Below, in pieces: positions 1 through 8,196 of a stretch of DNA of 64,000 bases (positions are counted from its first letter, which is position 1; the number at the start of each line of letters is the position of its first letter). Below the pieces are notes generated by a model. That model ran no database searches. It was not told the origin of the DNA and saw only the letters and a program-made list of their open reading frames with translations. The position numbers were made by a program, and so were the translations under genes. Origin of the DNA: JAJCYK01 sp965224285 (GTDB taxonomy: Bacteria; Bacteroidota; Bacteroidia; Cytophagales; Cyclobacteriaceae); the NCBI GenBank assembly GCA_965224285.1, contig OZ245043.1, positions 1,736,001 through 1,800,000 of the forward strand, written 5' to 3'.

Positions 1-1
1 A

Positions 2-1303
2 GAAAACAACAAGCTACGCCCTTGCCAACAAATAAGGAAGTATTGTTCGACAATCTTAGAAGATGATATAACTAATGAGGTCGCTGCATTAATTGAAAAT
101 GGACTATTTAGAACACGTGCATCAGGGAAAATCTTATTCACACCAAATTATCTGATATTTGCTGGTGAAATATTTACGGATATACTGAAAAGTTTAAATA
201 ATAAGGAGTTCGTAAGCGCCGTCCTCAAAACGGCTCTAAAAATTGCTCCTGTGCCTGAGGAAATCGAAAGACCTAAAGAAGTATTAGGGGCTATTATATC
301 TGCCTATTCTTCAATGTCCAATTTCTTTGAACGAGAAGAAGAAGGAAAGGCCGTGAGTGAGGAACATCTACTTTATTTTTTGAGGAAATTACCACAAGAC
401 GGAAGCTTCTATATTGATATTAGAAGCATATCGCAAATTCATATAGATGAAGAGGATTCTTTAGCTGGGCTAATCATTAAAACCACTTCCGGCAATACAT
501 TTAAGATCTTTGGATTTGGAGATTTTAATGATTTTTTGGTTCAAGAGTTAGTTTACATGGGAATATCCAATGGGCGGTTTATTTATCCAATAATCTCTCG
601 CAGGAAGGAATGGAGGGTTTATGATTTTTTGAATGATAGAGCTAATAAGGCCACATTATCTGAAAAGATAGATATGGCTAAAAGTTTAAAGCAAATACAC
701 GATAGGCTTAAAGCGCATAAAAGTACCAATATTAGTTTTGTTTTTACATTGGACAGAGAATTGATTCAAGCAATTAACCGTATTGTTTCCGATTTCGATA
801 GTGCTTCTAGGCTTTGGGTCGATTTTAGAGAATACTGCGAGCTTGATTTGATACAAGAGCTTGAAGGACTCAGTAGTAGTTATGATCGAAAAAAAGAATA
901 CCTAAGCGCATTTATAGACGTTGGCATGATTTCGGCGGAGTATCCCCATCAAATTATACAAGAACCTGTTCTTAATGAAATCGAATTAGAAAATAGCAAA
1001 CCACAACTTGAGGAGGAAGACAAGCTGTTAAAGCTAATCCAACTTATTGAGAAAAGCCGTACCCGGGATTCTTCATCGGAAGAACTTATGGTTCATGTAA
1101 ATAATTTGATCACTAATAAAGGAAGTGGGGAACAAATAGTTAAAGAATTCAATGAGAGGTTTTGTTTGATTCTTCAAAAAGAAATAAGGTCGATTAGTGA
1201 TAACAAATCAGATAGATATTACTACTTAGAACCATTTTTGAAATTTGATATTGTTGATGAAAGCTTTGTTGTAGAAGGACTTGCTCCACCATCTGGTTTT
1301 TAG
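2..1303 (+). CDS. Uncharacterised protein, 5' end cut by window
   Basis: The reading frame is open from base 2 with no stop until the TAG at 1301-1303, so at least 433 codons are present and the true start lies upstream of the window. The GTG at 251 is in frame but is probably an internal valine codon. The product is soluble and charged, with no signal peptide or membrane segment. It has a mixed alpha/beta middle and a helical C-terminal part rich in Lys and Glu. I do not recognise a family. It lies about 145 bases before a small helix-turn-helix gene and looks like island cargo. Confidence 0.6.
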   Translation, partial: ENNKLRPCQQIRKYCSTILEDDITNEVAALIENGLFRTRASGKILFTPNYLIFAGEIFTDILKSLNNKEFVSAVLKTALKIAPVPEEIERPKEVLGAIISAYSSMSNFFEREEEGKAVSEEHLLYFLRKLPQDGSFYIDIRSISQIHIDEEDSLAGLIIKTTSGNTFKIFGFGDFNDFLVQELVYMGISNGRFIYPIISRRKEWRVYDFLNDRANKATLSEKIDMAKSLKQIHDRLKAHKSTNISFVFTLDRELIQAINRIVSDFDSASRLWVDFREYCELDLIQELEGLSSSYDRKKEYLSAFIDVGMISAEYPHQIIQEPVLNEIELENSKPQLEEEDKLLKLIQLIEKSRTRDSSSEELMVHVNNLITNKGSGEQIVKEFNERFCLILQKEIRSISDNKSDRYYYLEPFLKFDIVDESFVVEGLAPPSGF

Positions 1304-1447
1304 TTCATAACAAGTACTTTTTCCGATCAAGCATCGAAGTTTGTCTAATCCTCAAGACAACCGAAGGAATAATTGTTAATAATTTAGAAATTCTTGAACT
1401 TGTTATTCACATAAGGTAGTATTCTAATTCAACTGAGCTATTTTATT

Positions 1448-1744
1448 ATGGAAGTCATCTGCTTGGAAACCGAAGCTTTTTATTCCCTGGTTGAAAAAGT
1501 AGTAGATCAGCTTCGCGCTAAAGAAAGCCAACCAAATAGCAAATGGATTCGCTATGAAGAAGCGATGGGACTGCTGGGTATCAAATCCAAGGTGACGCTA
1601 CAGAAACTACGTGATGAAGGCAAGATCCGGTACTCCCATCCGGAAAAAAAGATCCTTCTCTATGATCGTGAATCTATTGAACAATATTTAGAAAAATATG
1701 CCAAAGAAACCTTTTATCGATGGAAATTCCAGATGAATATGTAA
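1448..1744 (+). CDS. Small helix-turn-helix (excisionase-like) protein
   Basis: The 98-residue protein has a MerR/excisionase-like winged-helix core: residues 33-85 run WIRYEEAMGLLGIKSKVTLQ, then a wing and an IEQYLEKY helix. This is the form often annotated 'helix-turn-helix domain-containing protein' in Bacteroidota mobile elements, where such genes act as excision factors or regulators of transfer. It overlaps the next gene by 25 bases, which suggests co-transcription. The precise role (excision or regulation) is inferred from the family, not shown. Confidence 0.7.
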   Translation: MEVICLETEAFYSLVEKVVDQLRAKESQPNSKWIRYEEAMGLLGIKSKVTLQKLRDEGKIRYSHPEKKILLYDRESIEQYLEKYAKETFYRWKFQMNM

Positions 1745-1953
1745 AAGGCTTTAACAATGGGTATTTGTTGAGAAAACACCATCCAATGCTGGCTAAAGAG
1801 CTTGAGGATGGAATCAAGGGAAAATCTCCCTATCTCTCAGGGCTTAAAGCTGGTAGTAAGGAATATGAAAAGGAACTGGATCAGAAGCTGGAGCGGATGA
1901 AGCAGTCCAGGCAGGTTGATCAAAGGAGTAAAGGGCAGGGATTGGGACTGTGA
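1720..1953 (+). CDS. Small hypothetical protein paired with HTH gene
   Basis: This encodes 77 residues, charged and lysine/glutamate-rich, ending in a disordered Gln/Gly tail. Its ATG lies inside the 3' end of the preceding HTH gene (25-base overlap), so the two are probably translated together. No domain is recognised. Similar short partners follow HTH genes in Bacteroidota elements, so a role in the same regulatory unit is plausible but unproven. Confidence 0.5.
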   Translation: MEIPDEYVKGFNNGYLLRKHHPMLAKELEDGIKGKSPYLSGLKAGSKEYEKELDQKLERMKQSRQVDQRSKGQGLGL

Positions 1954-2048
1954 AAACAAACTAATCCAATCCACTTTAATTAGCTTTGGAGTTTTCTCAT
2001 ATTTCTAACTTATTCCGGTCGAGTATAACTATTTCGTTTGTCTAGTAA

Positions 2049-2756
2049 TTACACATCAATTTTAAATGGTTCTGTTTCAACTGAAATTAGTTTACCATTG
2101 GATGTGAAGTTAAATTTTATTTTTATTAAGTAACACCCCATCGGAGACATTCCCATATTTTCGTAATAGTTATCTGACCAAAATCTTAGTTCGGCCCTTC
2201 CACTACCATTAAATTTCAACTTCTTGTTAACTGGATAAGTATGTTTCCCAATTTGGTGTTTTAGTTCTATGTCATACCAAGCCGTATTTAGAAAAAAACC
2301 ACCTCCCATATATTCCTCAAAATCGATAGTATTAATTTCTATTGATTCAAGTACATATTCCTGAGAATTGCCAACAAAATCAAAATATAAAACTGGTGCC
2401 ATAGACTCCACTCTACCAAGGTAGAATGGGTCATTACTTTTGGCATAGGCAATGAAATCCATTCTATCAGGCTTTTCTCCTTCTGCTAAAGTCTCCACAT
2501 ATAAGTCCCAAACATTGCGATGTCTTGTGAAGACATCTATAATGTTCCTATCATAGGCGTCATTAACTTTGAAAAACCGATAGAGCTTTTCGCCCTCTTT
2601 GGCTTCAGCCCTAATTGCTGAGCTATAACCACGAGGGACAAGAACTTCTTGAAAATATTGTGTGCTTTCCAAACCCCAATCAAGCTTTAACTTATTTTGT
2701 GGATAAGACGTTGTTATTAAACAAAGTATTATGCTTAAAAGGCTACAGCTTTTCAT
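2049..2756 (-). CDS. Secreted hypothetical protein (last gene of four-gene cluster)
   Basis: The 235-residue product begins with a short Sec-type signal (MKSCSLLSIILCLITTSYPQ) and is otherwise rich in beta strands and aromatic residues. It is likely periplasmic or surface-exposed. No family is recognised. Its start overlaps the end of the upstream membrane-protein gene by 14 bases, so it is the last gene of a leftward operon running from 5171. The base composition is AT-rich like the rest of this cluster. Confidence 0.6.
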   Translation of the reverse strand: MKSCSLLSIILCLITTSYPQNKLKLDWGLESTQYFQEVLVPRGYSSAIRAEAKEGEKLYRFFKVNDAYDRNIIDVFTRHRNVWDLYVETLAEGEKPDRMDFIAYAKSNDPFYLGRVESMAPVLYFDFVGNSQEYVLESIEINTIDFEEYMGGGFFLNTAWYDIELKHQIGKHTYPVNKKLKFNGSGRAELRFWSDNYYENMGMSPMGCYLIKIKFNFTSNGKLISVETEPFKIDV

Positions 2757-3306
2757 AGATATTATCTGTTTTTATTCTTTTCATTTGTTGTTCTTTCCAG
2801 AATGGAAGCACCTTTAGTTTTTCTATACTACCTTTTTTACCGTTTTCAAGAATTTCGTAGAAAATGAAATGGTCTCCATTCTTTAATCGGAATTTCTTTG
2901 GTGAATTATCATTTAAAATTCCTATTTCACTTATCACTCCAGCTTTCTGATTCTCATAAAGTCTCATTTTTTTGTCAGCAATGAATTCAACTTGTCTAAA
3001 ACTTGTAAGTTGATACACTAGGAATGAATTTGTGAAAGTGAACACTATTATTGATACTATCAAAAAAGATCGGATTCCGAATAATTCTCGGAGTTTATTT
3101 AAGATTGAAGCTAGCGGATTGACACCAAAACCACGAATAACAGAAAATACTACAATAAATGCTAACCATAAACCGCTTCCTACTACTGTAGCCTTTAGAA
3201 TGTTAATTGCTAGTAAATCATGTGGCTCTGTATAAATTTTCAATATTGAGTTAAAGACAATCGCAATTGCCAGCAGTGCCAACGTCAATATTTGAAGAGC
3301 TTTCAT
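2743..3306 (-). CDS. Three-TM membrane protein of the four-gene cluster
   Basis: About 187 residues from the ATG at 3306; an in-frame GTG at 3324 gives six more. Three hydrophobic segments are visible near residues 2-19, 30-56 and 80-102 (the last contains SFLIVSIIVFTFTNSFLVYQ). They are followed by a soluble tail of about 85 residues with beta-rich, basic sequence, probably on one face of the inner membrane. No family is recognised. It lies 49 bases after the preceding gene and overlaps the next by 14 bases, consistent with one transcript. Confidence 0.6.
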   Translation of the reverse strand: MKALQILTLALLAIAIVFNSILKIYTEPHDLLAINILKATVVGSGLWLAFIVVFSVIRGFGVNPLASILNKLRELFGIRSFLIVSIIVFTFTNSFLVYQLTSFRQVEFIADKKMRLYENQKAGVISEIGILNDNSPKKFRLKNGDHFIFYEILENGKKGSIEKLKVLPFWKEQQMKRIKTDNIYEKL

Positions 3307-3355
3307 AGTTATTGGACCACACACAAATGGTCTGGACTATTAGTAGTATTGGACG

Positions 3356-4153
3356 TTATTCTAGCTTCAACTGAATTGTCTTTTCAATATCAACAGAATC
3401 AGCGGAATATGATTTTTCCGCGAAACCAAGCTTCAATCCAACGTCCCAGATTCTGTAACCAATGAGACGCGGTTCTTCGAATGCAAGAATATTTTGCCCT
3501 TCAAACTTCCTCTTAATTTCAGCTTTTAATTTTATTTCATCCATCAGACTACCGGTTAATGAAATCTCCTTGCCGCTTTTGTTAAGGAAAGCAATGGATA
3601 TTGAACCAACGCCTAAAACTCTTTCTATAACATAATTCTTTTTGTGCAGGATTCGTTTCTGGCATAGTTTTTCCATTTCCGATATTTGACGTTCGACAGA
3701 TATACGACTGGTTCTTATTTCGAATACATCCTCAAAGCGAACTCGCACGGAATCAACACTTTCATTGTTAAGGGCTGCAATAAGATTGACCTCATTTCCA
3801 AAAACTTTACCGGAATTAAATTCAAGATTATTCTCTTTTGAAAGCGTATAGTCAAAGTCAGGAAGGCTTCCCTCTAGTGTGTCTATAGTTAGAAGTTCAA
3901 GATCAAGGCATTCACCTGGAGCAGCAATTACGGATTCCGTTTTTCTTTTAAAAGTAACTATTGTTCCCACCCCGTCACCATTACGGGGGATATTAAAAGG
4001 GACGTATTTGTAGGTTTCAACGAACCTCTCTAATTCTTTTGATTTCCGAACGTTCTTCCTTCCATGAAAAGAAAATATTGCTACGGACATTGCTAGAATG
4101 CTAGCAAACAAAAGCAGTCTACTTTTTGTTAAATCTTCTGATTTGACCTTCAT
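3356..4153 (-). CDS. Membrane-anchored hypothetical protein of the four-gene cluster
   Basis: The 265-residue protein has one N-terminal anchor (about residues 13-29, LLLFASILAMSVAIFSF) followed by a basic stretch and a large extracytoplasmic domain. Its start codon overlaps the 3' end of the HExxH gene by 35 bases, so the two are tightly coupled. The region after residue 50 has beta-rich sequence with paired Gly-Val-Gly and Pro-Gly turns. No database family comes to mind. From position and topology it is likely a partner of the HExxH protein. Confidence 0.6.
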   Translation of the reverse strand: MKVKSEDLTKSRLLLFASILAMSVAIFSFHGRKNVRKSKELERFVETYKYVPFNIPRNGDGVGTIVTFKRKTESVIAAPGECLDLELLTIDTLEGSLPDFDYTLSKENNLEFNSGKVFGNEVNLIAALNNESVDSVRVRFEDVFEIRTSRISVERQISEMEKLCQKRILHKKNYVIERVLGVGSISIAFLNKSGKEISLTGSLMDEIKLKAEIKRKFEGQNILAFEEPRLIGYRIWDVGLKLGFAEKSYSADSVDIEKTIQLKLE

Positions 4154-5171
4154 ATTGTTTGTAGATTTTATTGATATGAACTCTATTAATATGCTTATTC
4201 ACAAAATCCTTTCGATCGGCAATGGTAAGATAATTTGGACCTCCATCGCTCATGTATGTATCTGCATAAAGTAATTCTATTATGTATTCAACTTCAGCAC
4301 CGTATAGGAATTCAAGTAGGGCCTTTTGGTCATATTCTTTAATTTTGGCTTCTCCGAATATACATTTTGTAAGTTGCTCTGGATCATAATTTATAAAGCG
4401 GTACAAAAGCTGGATTGTGACTGTACCTAAAAGATCGGCTCTTAATTCATGTTTTGGTGAATCTTCGGAATTAGCACAATTCGAAATCAAATGATAAACC
4501 TCATGTGAAAAGGTAAACAGGAAAAACCTGTAGAACTCAGAGAATGTGAAATAAGCTATACGGTTAAACAATCGTAATGTTTGCAGTCGAAACCATTCCG
4601 ATTTAGTTTCCAAGCCTTTTAAGTATCCTTCCGACCATAGGTTAAGGAATGTAAAACTCTCATAGCCTTTGCCCTCAACAACTACATTTTCGAATGAGTT
4701 GATCAGGCTAATTGATCTCTCCAGTGATATTAGCAGTAGTTTTCGAACGAGAACTACATCAACCGAAATAATGTTTCGATCACAGTTGAAACTTGGGCTC
4801 AAATTTGAACGATTAGAATTTCCTAAATCGGTTACATGCAAGGTGGCATACTTTGTTATTAAAAGAGCATTCTGGGCATCTTTAAGAATATGATCAAGGA
4901 CTAATTTGACAAATGAAATTCCATTTTCTGATATTTGTGTTTCGATCAACTTCTCGTTCTTGATGTGATACAAATAATCGATAAGCTGAATAGCTATTGA
5001 TGTTGATTTGAGACTATCAATCGTTTTATTGAATGATATCTCGTTCATCACCCAAGATGAACAGCCTAATTGATGCTGAGGGGGAATTTCCTGATCCTGA
5101 CACAAAACAGGAAAATGAGGAGTGCACAGGAATAGCAAGCCAATCAGGGCAATTTTTAATTGATGTTTCAA
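4119..5171 (-). CDS. Predicted secreted zinc peptidase (HExxH) leading the four-gene cluster
   Basis: The 350-residue protein has an N-terminal Sec signal (hydrophobic run IALIGLLFLC, ending near VLCQDQ). The centre carries HEVYH, preceded by FTFS, and about 18 residues later ELRADLLG. This spacing resembles minimal gluzincin-type sites, in which two His ligands and a downstream acidic residue bind zinc. A metallopeptidase role is therefore likely, but the family is not recognised. The start is a TTG at 5171; no in-frame ATG gives a better signal peptide. It is the first gene of a leftward operon of four secreted or membrane proteins. Confidence 0.55.
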   Translation of the reverse strand: MKHQLKIALIGLLFLCTPHFPVLCQDQEIPPQHQLGCSSWVMNEISFNKTIDSLKSTSIAIQLIDYLYHIKNEKLIETQISENGISFVKLVLDHILKDAQNALLITKYATLHVTDLGNSNRSNLSPSFNCDRNIISVDVVLVRKLLLISLERSISLINSFENVVVEGKGYESFTFLNLWSEGYLKGLETKSEWFRLQTLRLFNRIAYFTFSEFYRFFLFTFSHEVYHLISNCANSEDSPKHELRADLLGTVTIQLLYRFINYDPEQLTKCIFGEAKIKEYDQKALLEFLYGAEVEYIIELLYADTYMSDGGPNYLTIADRKDFVNKHINRVHINKIYKQYEGQIRRFNKK

Positions 5172-5468
5172 TTTGCAAAATTTGATAAAATTTAAACAAT
5201 TAATTGAACCAATTCAATAACTAGAAAGTACTAGTTCTGTTCTGTATAATCTACTGATGTTGACCACCGATAGTGTGATGTTAACGACCCCCCTAGATTT
5301 CTTGTAAGGGCAGTACCCTGTTGTGCCATGATATATCAGGTTGTAGTTAACAAAAAGATTAAACCAATTTTTTTCCTTGTTTCACATTGATTCAATAGGC
5401 AATGTTCAACGTGCGGTCTAGAATGGCGTCAGCACTGGTATGGTCTCCTATTACTTCATACCAATTGG
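5172..5468. other. Intergenic region with IS21 remnant
   Basis: This stretch between the HExxH operon and the mobilization operon is AT-rich. Apart from the IstB remnant at 5392-5490 no gene, strong palindrome or clear promoter was seen. It probably holds the promoter of the leftward four-gene cluster. Confidence 0.4.
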
Positions 5469-5490
5469 CTACCGGGAGGTTGTTACTAAA
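5392..5490 (-). pseudogene. IS21-family helper ATPase (IstB) C-terminal remnant
   Basis: Read on the minus strand, this stretch translates to ...LPVANWYEVIGDHTSADAIL DRTLNIAY followed by a stop. It matches the conserved C-terminal end of IstB helper ATPases (pattern LPV..WYE.IGD.T.ADAILDR). Only the last ~30 residues remain, so this is a scar of an IS21-type insertion. It overlaps, in another frame, the 3' end of the small membrane-protein gene at 5469-5672, which suggests that gene was truncated or re-terminated by the insertion. Confidence 0.65.
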
Positions 5491-5672
5491 AGAGCTGGTA
5501 CTCTGAACCTTGGGATTAAACGGAAAAATGATTTCAGGCAGAATCCTAAATAGATGACCGCAATAAACCATACCACTAGGTAAGCCTGATTATGGGTAAT
5601 TGATAAAGTATCGCTTACCCAATAACTGCCTTCCACAAAATAATAAATGATCCCATCATATAACCATTGCAT
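5469..5672 (-). CDS. Small membrane protein, end of mobilization operon
   Basis: The 67-residue product has one clear membrane segment (about residues 29-50, AYLVVWFIAVIYLGFCLKSFF). It follows the coiled-coil membrane protein by 12 bases, so it is probably the last gene of the mobilization operon. Its 3' end overlaps an IS21 istB remnant in another frame, so the last ~20 codons may not be original. Function is unknown; small membrane proteins of this kind may help present the relaxosome to the transfer machinery. Confidence 0.45.
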   Translation of the reverse strand: MQWLYDGIIYYFVEGSYWVSDTLSITHNQAYLVVWFIAVIYLGFCLKSFFRLIPRFRVPALLVTTSR

Positions 5673-5684
5673 CAGTGCAGGAAT

Positions 5685-6290
5685 CTAGTTTGATTGTAAA
5701 CTATCCAGCTGTTGCTGTAATTGCTTGATCTCATGTTCTTTCTGAATTTCGCTATTAAGCAGTAGCCGGCGTTGATCTACCCAATGAATCCGAGCTTGTT
5801 TGATACTATCCACTTGCCACTCTTGTTCGAATTTCTCAAAAGGCCTTTGTTCATCAGTAGCAAAATAGAGGTACTGGTACTTGTAACTATTATCCCGATA
5901 GTTCTGATAGTCTTGGTATTTCAGCACTATTAATCCAGCTAGCAAAAGGGAGATGACTGATAGAATAATTACCGGTATTCCTCGACGGGCCAATTGCAGC
6001 CACTCCTTAAGATCAGGAAAGAACCACAAGTAATGATGGTTACTCACCTTGCTGCTCATATTTTGATTACCAGTGGACCTCAGACTATTCTGAAGATCGG
6101 TCATCTTTTGTTCCAGCCCTTCCAATCCAATGGCCTTGGCGGTTCCTGATCCAACCCTTTGCGAAAGCACACGTAACTCTTTTTTTAAAGCCTCAGCATC
6201 GAGTCCACGTGTGTTCCTCTCGATCAATTCCACGTTGGTCATCATGGACTCCAGCATTAATTTTATTTTTTCCTCATCGCTGATATTCAT
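5685..6290 (-). CDS. Mobilization-associated coiled-coil membrane protein
   Basis: The 201-residue protein has an N-terminal helical region, a single membrane span near residues 106-125 (IPVIILSVISLLLAGLIVLK) and a C-terminal coiled coil rich in Gln (EHEIKQLQQQLDSLQ). The start overlaps the relaxase stop by 4 bases (ATGA), a sign of coupled translation. Genes of this form commonly follow the relaxase in Bacteroidota mobilization operons. A role linking the relaxosome to the membrane or the coupling protein is inferred from position and topology. Confidence 0.7.
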   Translation of the reverse strand: MNISDEEKIKLMLESMMTNVELIERNTRGLDAEALKKELRVLSQRVGSGTAKAIGLEGLEQKMTDLQNSLRSTGNQNMSSKVSNHHYLWFFPDLKEWLQLARRGIPVIILSVISLLLAGLIVLKYQDYQNYRDNSYKYQYLYFATDEQRPFEKFEQEWQVDSIKQARIHWVDQRRLLLNSEIQKEHEIKQLQQQLDSLQSN

Positions 6291-7042
6291 AGTTCAAGCC
6301 CTTGATTTTGTTGGCGATTGCTTTCCAATTTTCGCTGCAACTTGAGATAGCTGCAATTGCGGTCCACAGCGCTCCCTTTGATGGCGATCTCATTTTTTCT
6401 GAAAGAGATTCCATTGATACGGCCCGTCGATTGCACCTGTAACCGGGTTTCAATTCCTTGCTCAGCCAGATCCTTTTTCAGCTGTTCTATACTACCGGTT
6501 CCATGGTTTAGGCTCTCCTTGATGGCCTCTCGGATCTCAATTTTAGTCTGGTGCTTTAGGGGAATTTTATCTTTGGTTTGCTCCTGAGCATTATACTGTT
6601 CCCGCGCTACCGTCAGACCAAATTGTTTCTCGAGCTTGTCGCATACCTGGGCGGTTCGATTTTTATACCATTTGTCACTGGCTACCTCTCCGTGAAAGCC
6701 CACCCGGTTGGCCACAATATGTAGGTGCTTATGCTTTTGATCTTTATGACGGACTACGATATATTGGTGTCGATCCAATCCCATTTTTCGCAAGTATTCC
6801 TGGGCAACTTCCAGCATAAGTTGGTTGTTAACTTGATCCTGATTGGCAAATGAAATAGAGGTGTGCCATACAGCATTCTCCACCTGGGGATTCTGTTTTC
6901 GGATAAAATTAAAATCCTGAGACACCATTTCCGGACTATCAATTCGAACACCTGATTGTTCTAATACTTCTGCCTTTTCTTTTCCCATCACGTAACGCAC
7001 ACAGCCCCCAAAGGACTTGCCAATGTTGGTCTTTCCGATCAT
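6287..7042 (-). CDS. Relaxase / mobilization nuclease
   Basis: This 251-residue protein belongs to the Relaxase family (PF03432). The three-histidine metal motif HxDxxHxHxHxxxN is intact: H99, D101, H104, H106, H108 and N112. A candidate catalytic tyrosine is Y17 in the N-terminal GGCVRYVMGK motif. Such enzymes nick one DNA strand at oriT and stay attached to the 5' end during conjugative transfer. It is shorter than many relaxases and appears to hold only the nuclease domain and a helical tail, as is usual for elements that borrow transfer machinery. It overlaps MobC by 4 bases upstream and its partner by 4 bases downstream. Confidence 0.92.
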   Translation of the reverse strand: MIGKTNIGKSFGGCVRYVMGKEKAEVLEQSGVRIDSPEMVSQDFNFIRKQNPQVENAVWHTSISFANQDQVNNQLMLEVAQEYLRKMGLDRHQYIVVRHKDQKHKHLHIVANRVGFHGEVASDKWYKNRTAQVCDKLEKQFGLTVAREQYNAQEQTKDKIPLKHQTKIEIREAIKESLNHGTGSIEQLKKDLAEQGIETRLQVQSTGRINGISFRKNEIAIKGSAVDRNCSYLKLQRKLESNRQQNQGLEL

Positions 7043-7359
7043 GATGATTTGAGTTTTTCTATGACTTCATGTACCCCATCCAAAGCTTTAATAATTTGCA
7101 GGGTCATGATCTCTCTTTCAGAAGTTTTTTTAGCTAGTTCCCTCAAGCTGCCGGCAACGTCAGTAAGCTGTTGAAACTGGTCTGCCTCCTGCTCGGACAA
7201 CCTAGGCTTTAAGCGGTGACTAAGACTTTTGTCTCGAACAAATTCAGCTTTGGATATACCATGTTGATGGGCCGCTTTTTCAATGAACAGGTACTCCACT
7301 GAAGTATAACGTACCTTAACTTCATGAGTCCTCTTTATGGCTTTCTTTGGTCGTGCCAT
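7039..7359 (-). CDS. mobC: MobC-like relaxosome accessory protein
   Basis: This encodes 106 residues from the ATG at 7359; a TTG two codons upstream is also in frame. The N-terminal part is basic with a ribbon-helix-helix-like pattern (VKVRYTSVEYLFIEKAAHQH), followed by a helical tail, as in Bacteroidota MobC/relaxosome proteins. These bind oriT and help the relaxase open the strand. It is the first gene of the leftward mobilization operon and lies directly beside the oriT-like repeats, which fits autoregulation through the same site. Confidence 0.85.
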   Translation of the reverse strand: MARPKKAIKRTHEVKVRYTSVEYLFIEKAAHQHGISKAEFVRDKSLSHRLKPRLSEQEADQFQQLTDVAGSLRELAKKTSEREIMTLQIIKALDGVHEVIEKLKSS

Positions 7360-7481
7360 GGGCAAAAGTTTTGTCAGCGGACAACCCTGAACTAATAAAA
7401 ATCAAGCTCCGATTTGCTGGTCGGAAATCAAAATAGACAGTGTTGATAACTCAAAAAAATACTGTCCAAAAACTACCGTGA

Positions 7482-7611
7482 GTTTTGAGGCCCTCAAAAC
7501 GTTTTAAGGGACTCTAATCACGTCTTGCTACCCACAGGAGGGTAGGCTTTGTTGGCTTAAGGAAGATAGCAAAAACCACCGAAGAATCAAATTGATAACA
7601 GGTTTTTGCTA
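7482..7611. other. Candidate oriT region (nested inverted repeats)
   Basis: Between MobC and RadC lie four inverted repeats. GTTTTGAGG (7482-7490) pairs with CCTCAAAAC (7492-7500), which overlaps a second repeat reaching 7510. CTACCC (7528-7533) pairs with GGGTAG (7540-7545). TAGCAAAAACC (7567-7577) pairs perfectly with GGTTTTTGCTA (7601-7611). Position beside mobC/relaxase is typical of oriT. The 20-mer CTCTAATCACGTCTTGCTAC (7512-7531) recurs at 26650-26669 with two differences, again followed by a short hairpin, so it may hold the nick site. No experimental nic sequence was matched. Confidence 0.55.
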
Positions 7612-7670
7612 GGGGTGGGCAGAGACAGCCAGGGAGGCCAAGTGCCGTCAGGCAATGGGAAGGAAACCGG

Positions 7671-8135
7671 CTAGATCAACCCTTCATCTGCCAGGGAATA
7701 AAAGCCAGATATGGTGATGATCAGATGGTCTAGGATAGGTAGCTCCAGCAGCTTACCAGCCTGTACACATTTGTTGGTAAGCTGGATGTCAGCAGTGCTG
7801 GGCTGCCGGTTTCCTGAGGGATGGTTATGCGCCATGATAATGGTGCAACTGTTGGCTTTTAAAGCAGTGACAAAAATGAGTTTGGGGTCAACCAAAGTCC
7901 CGCTGATCCCACCCGAGCTGATCACAGAAATACCCAGTACTCTGTGGGCCCGGTTAAGCAATAAGATCTTGAATTCTTCCTTAAGTTCGATGGTATCCGG
8001 GTCCCAGTTGTCCAAGAAGATTCGGTAGGCATCAGAAGAATTTTTGACCTTGGGACGTTGGTCAGGTTGGACCTTGTTCTTGTAGCGGAGTTGAATTTCT
8101 GAAACCTTAAATCGGGTGTTAGATGAAGTAGCCAT
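7671..8135 (-). CDS. radC: RadC-family JAB/MPN domain protein
   Basis: The 154-residue protein has the JAMM metal site of the RadC family: HNHPSG at 103-108 (H103, H105), then PSTAD giving S113 and D116, with an upstream acidic pair E53-E54. It lacks the helix-hairpin-helix N-terminus of chromosomal RadC, as is normal for mobile-element versions. Despite its name, RadC has no firm role in repair; it recurs beside oriT in leading regions of mobile elements. It sits between the oriT-like repeats and the structured module, and is absent from the older second copy of that arrangement. Confidence 0.88.
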   Translation of the reverse strand: MATSSNTRFKVSEIQLRYKNKVQPDQRPKVKNSSDAYRIFLDNWDPDTIELKEEFKILLLNRAHRVLGISVISSGGISGTLVDPKLIFVTALKANSCTIIMAHNHPSGNRQPSTADIQLTNKCVQAGKLLELPILDHLIITISGFYSLADEGLI

Positions 8136-8196
8136 GTTGGTAAAGATTTGAGTGAAACGAAGCTGCCGGTACAGGCAGAATTATGGAGGCGATCAC

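Noticed and set aside
3032..3235. Plus-strand frame opposite the three-TM protein
   Set aside because: The minus strand gives a coherent membrane protein in an operon; this frame has no recognisable features.
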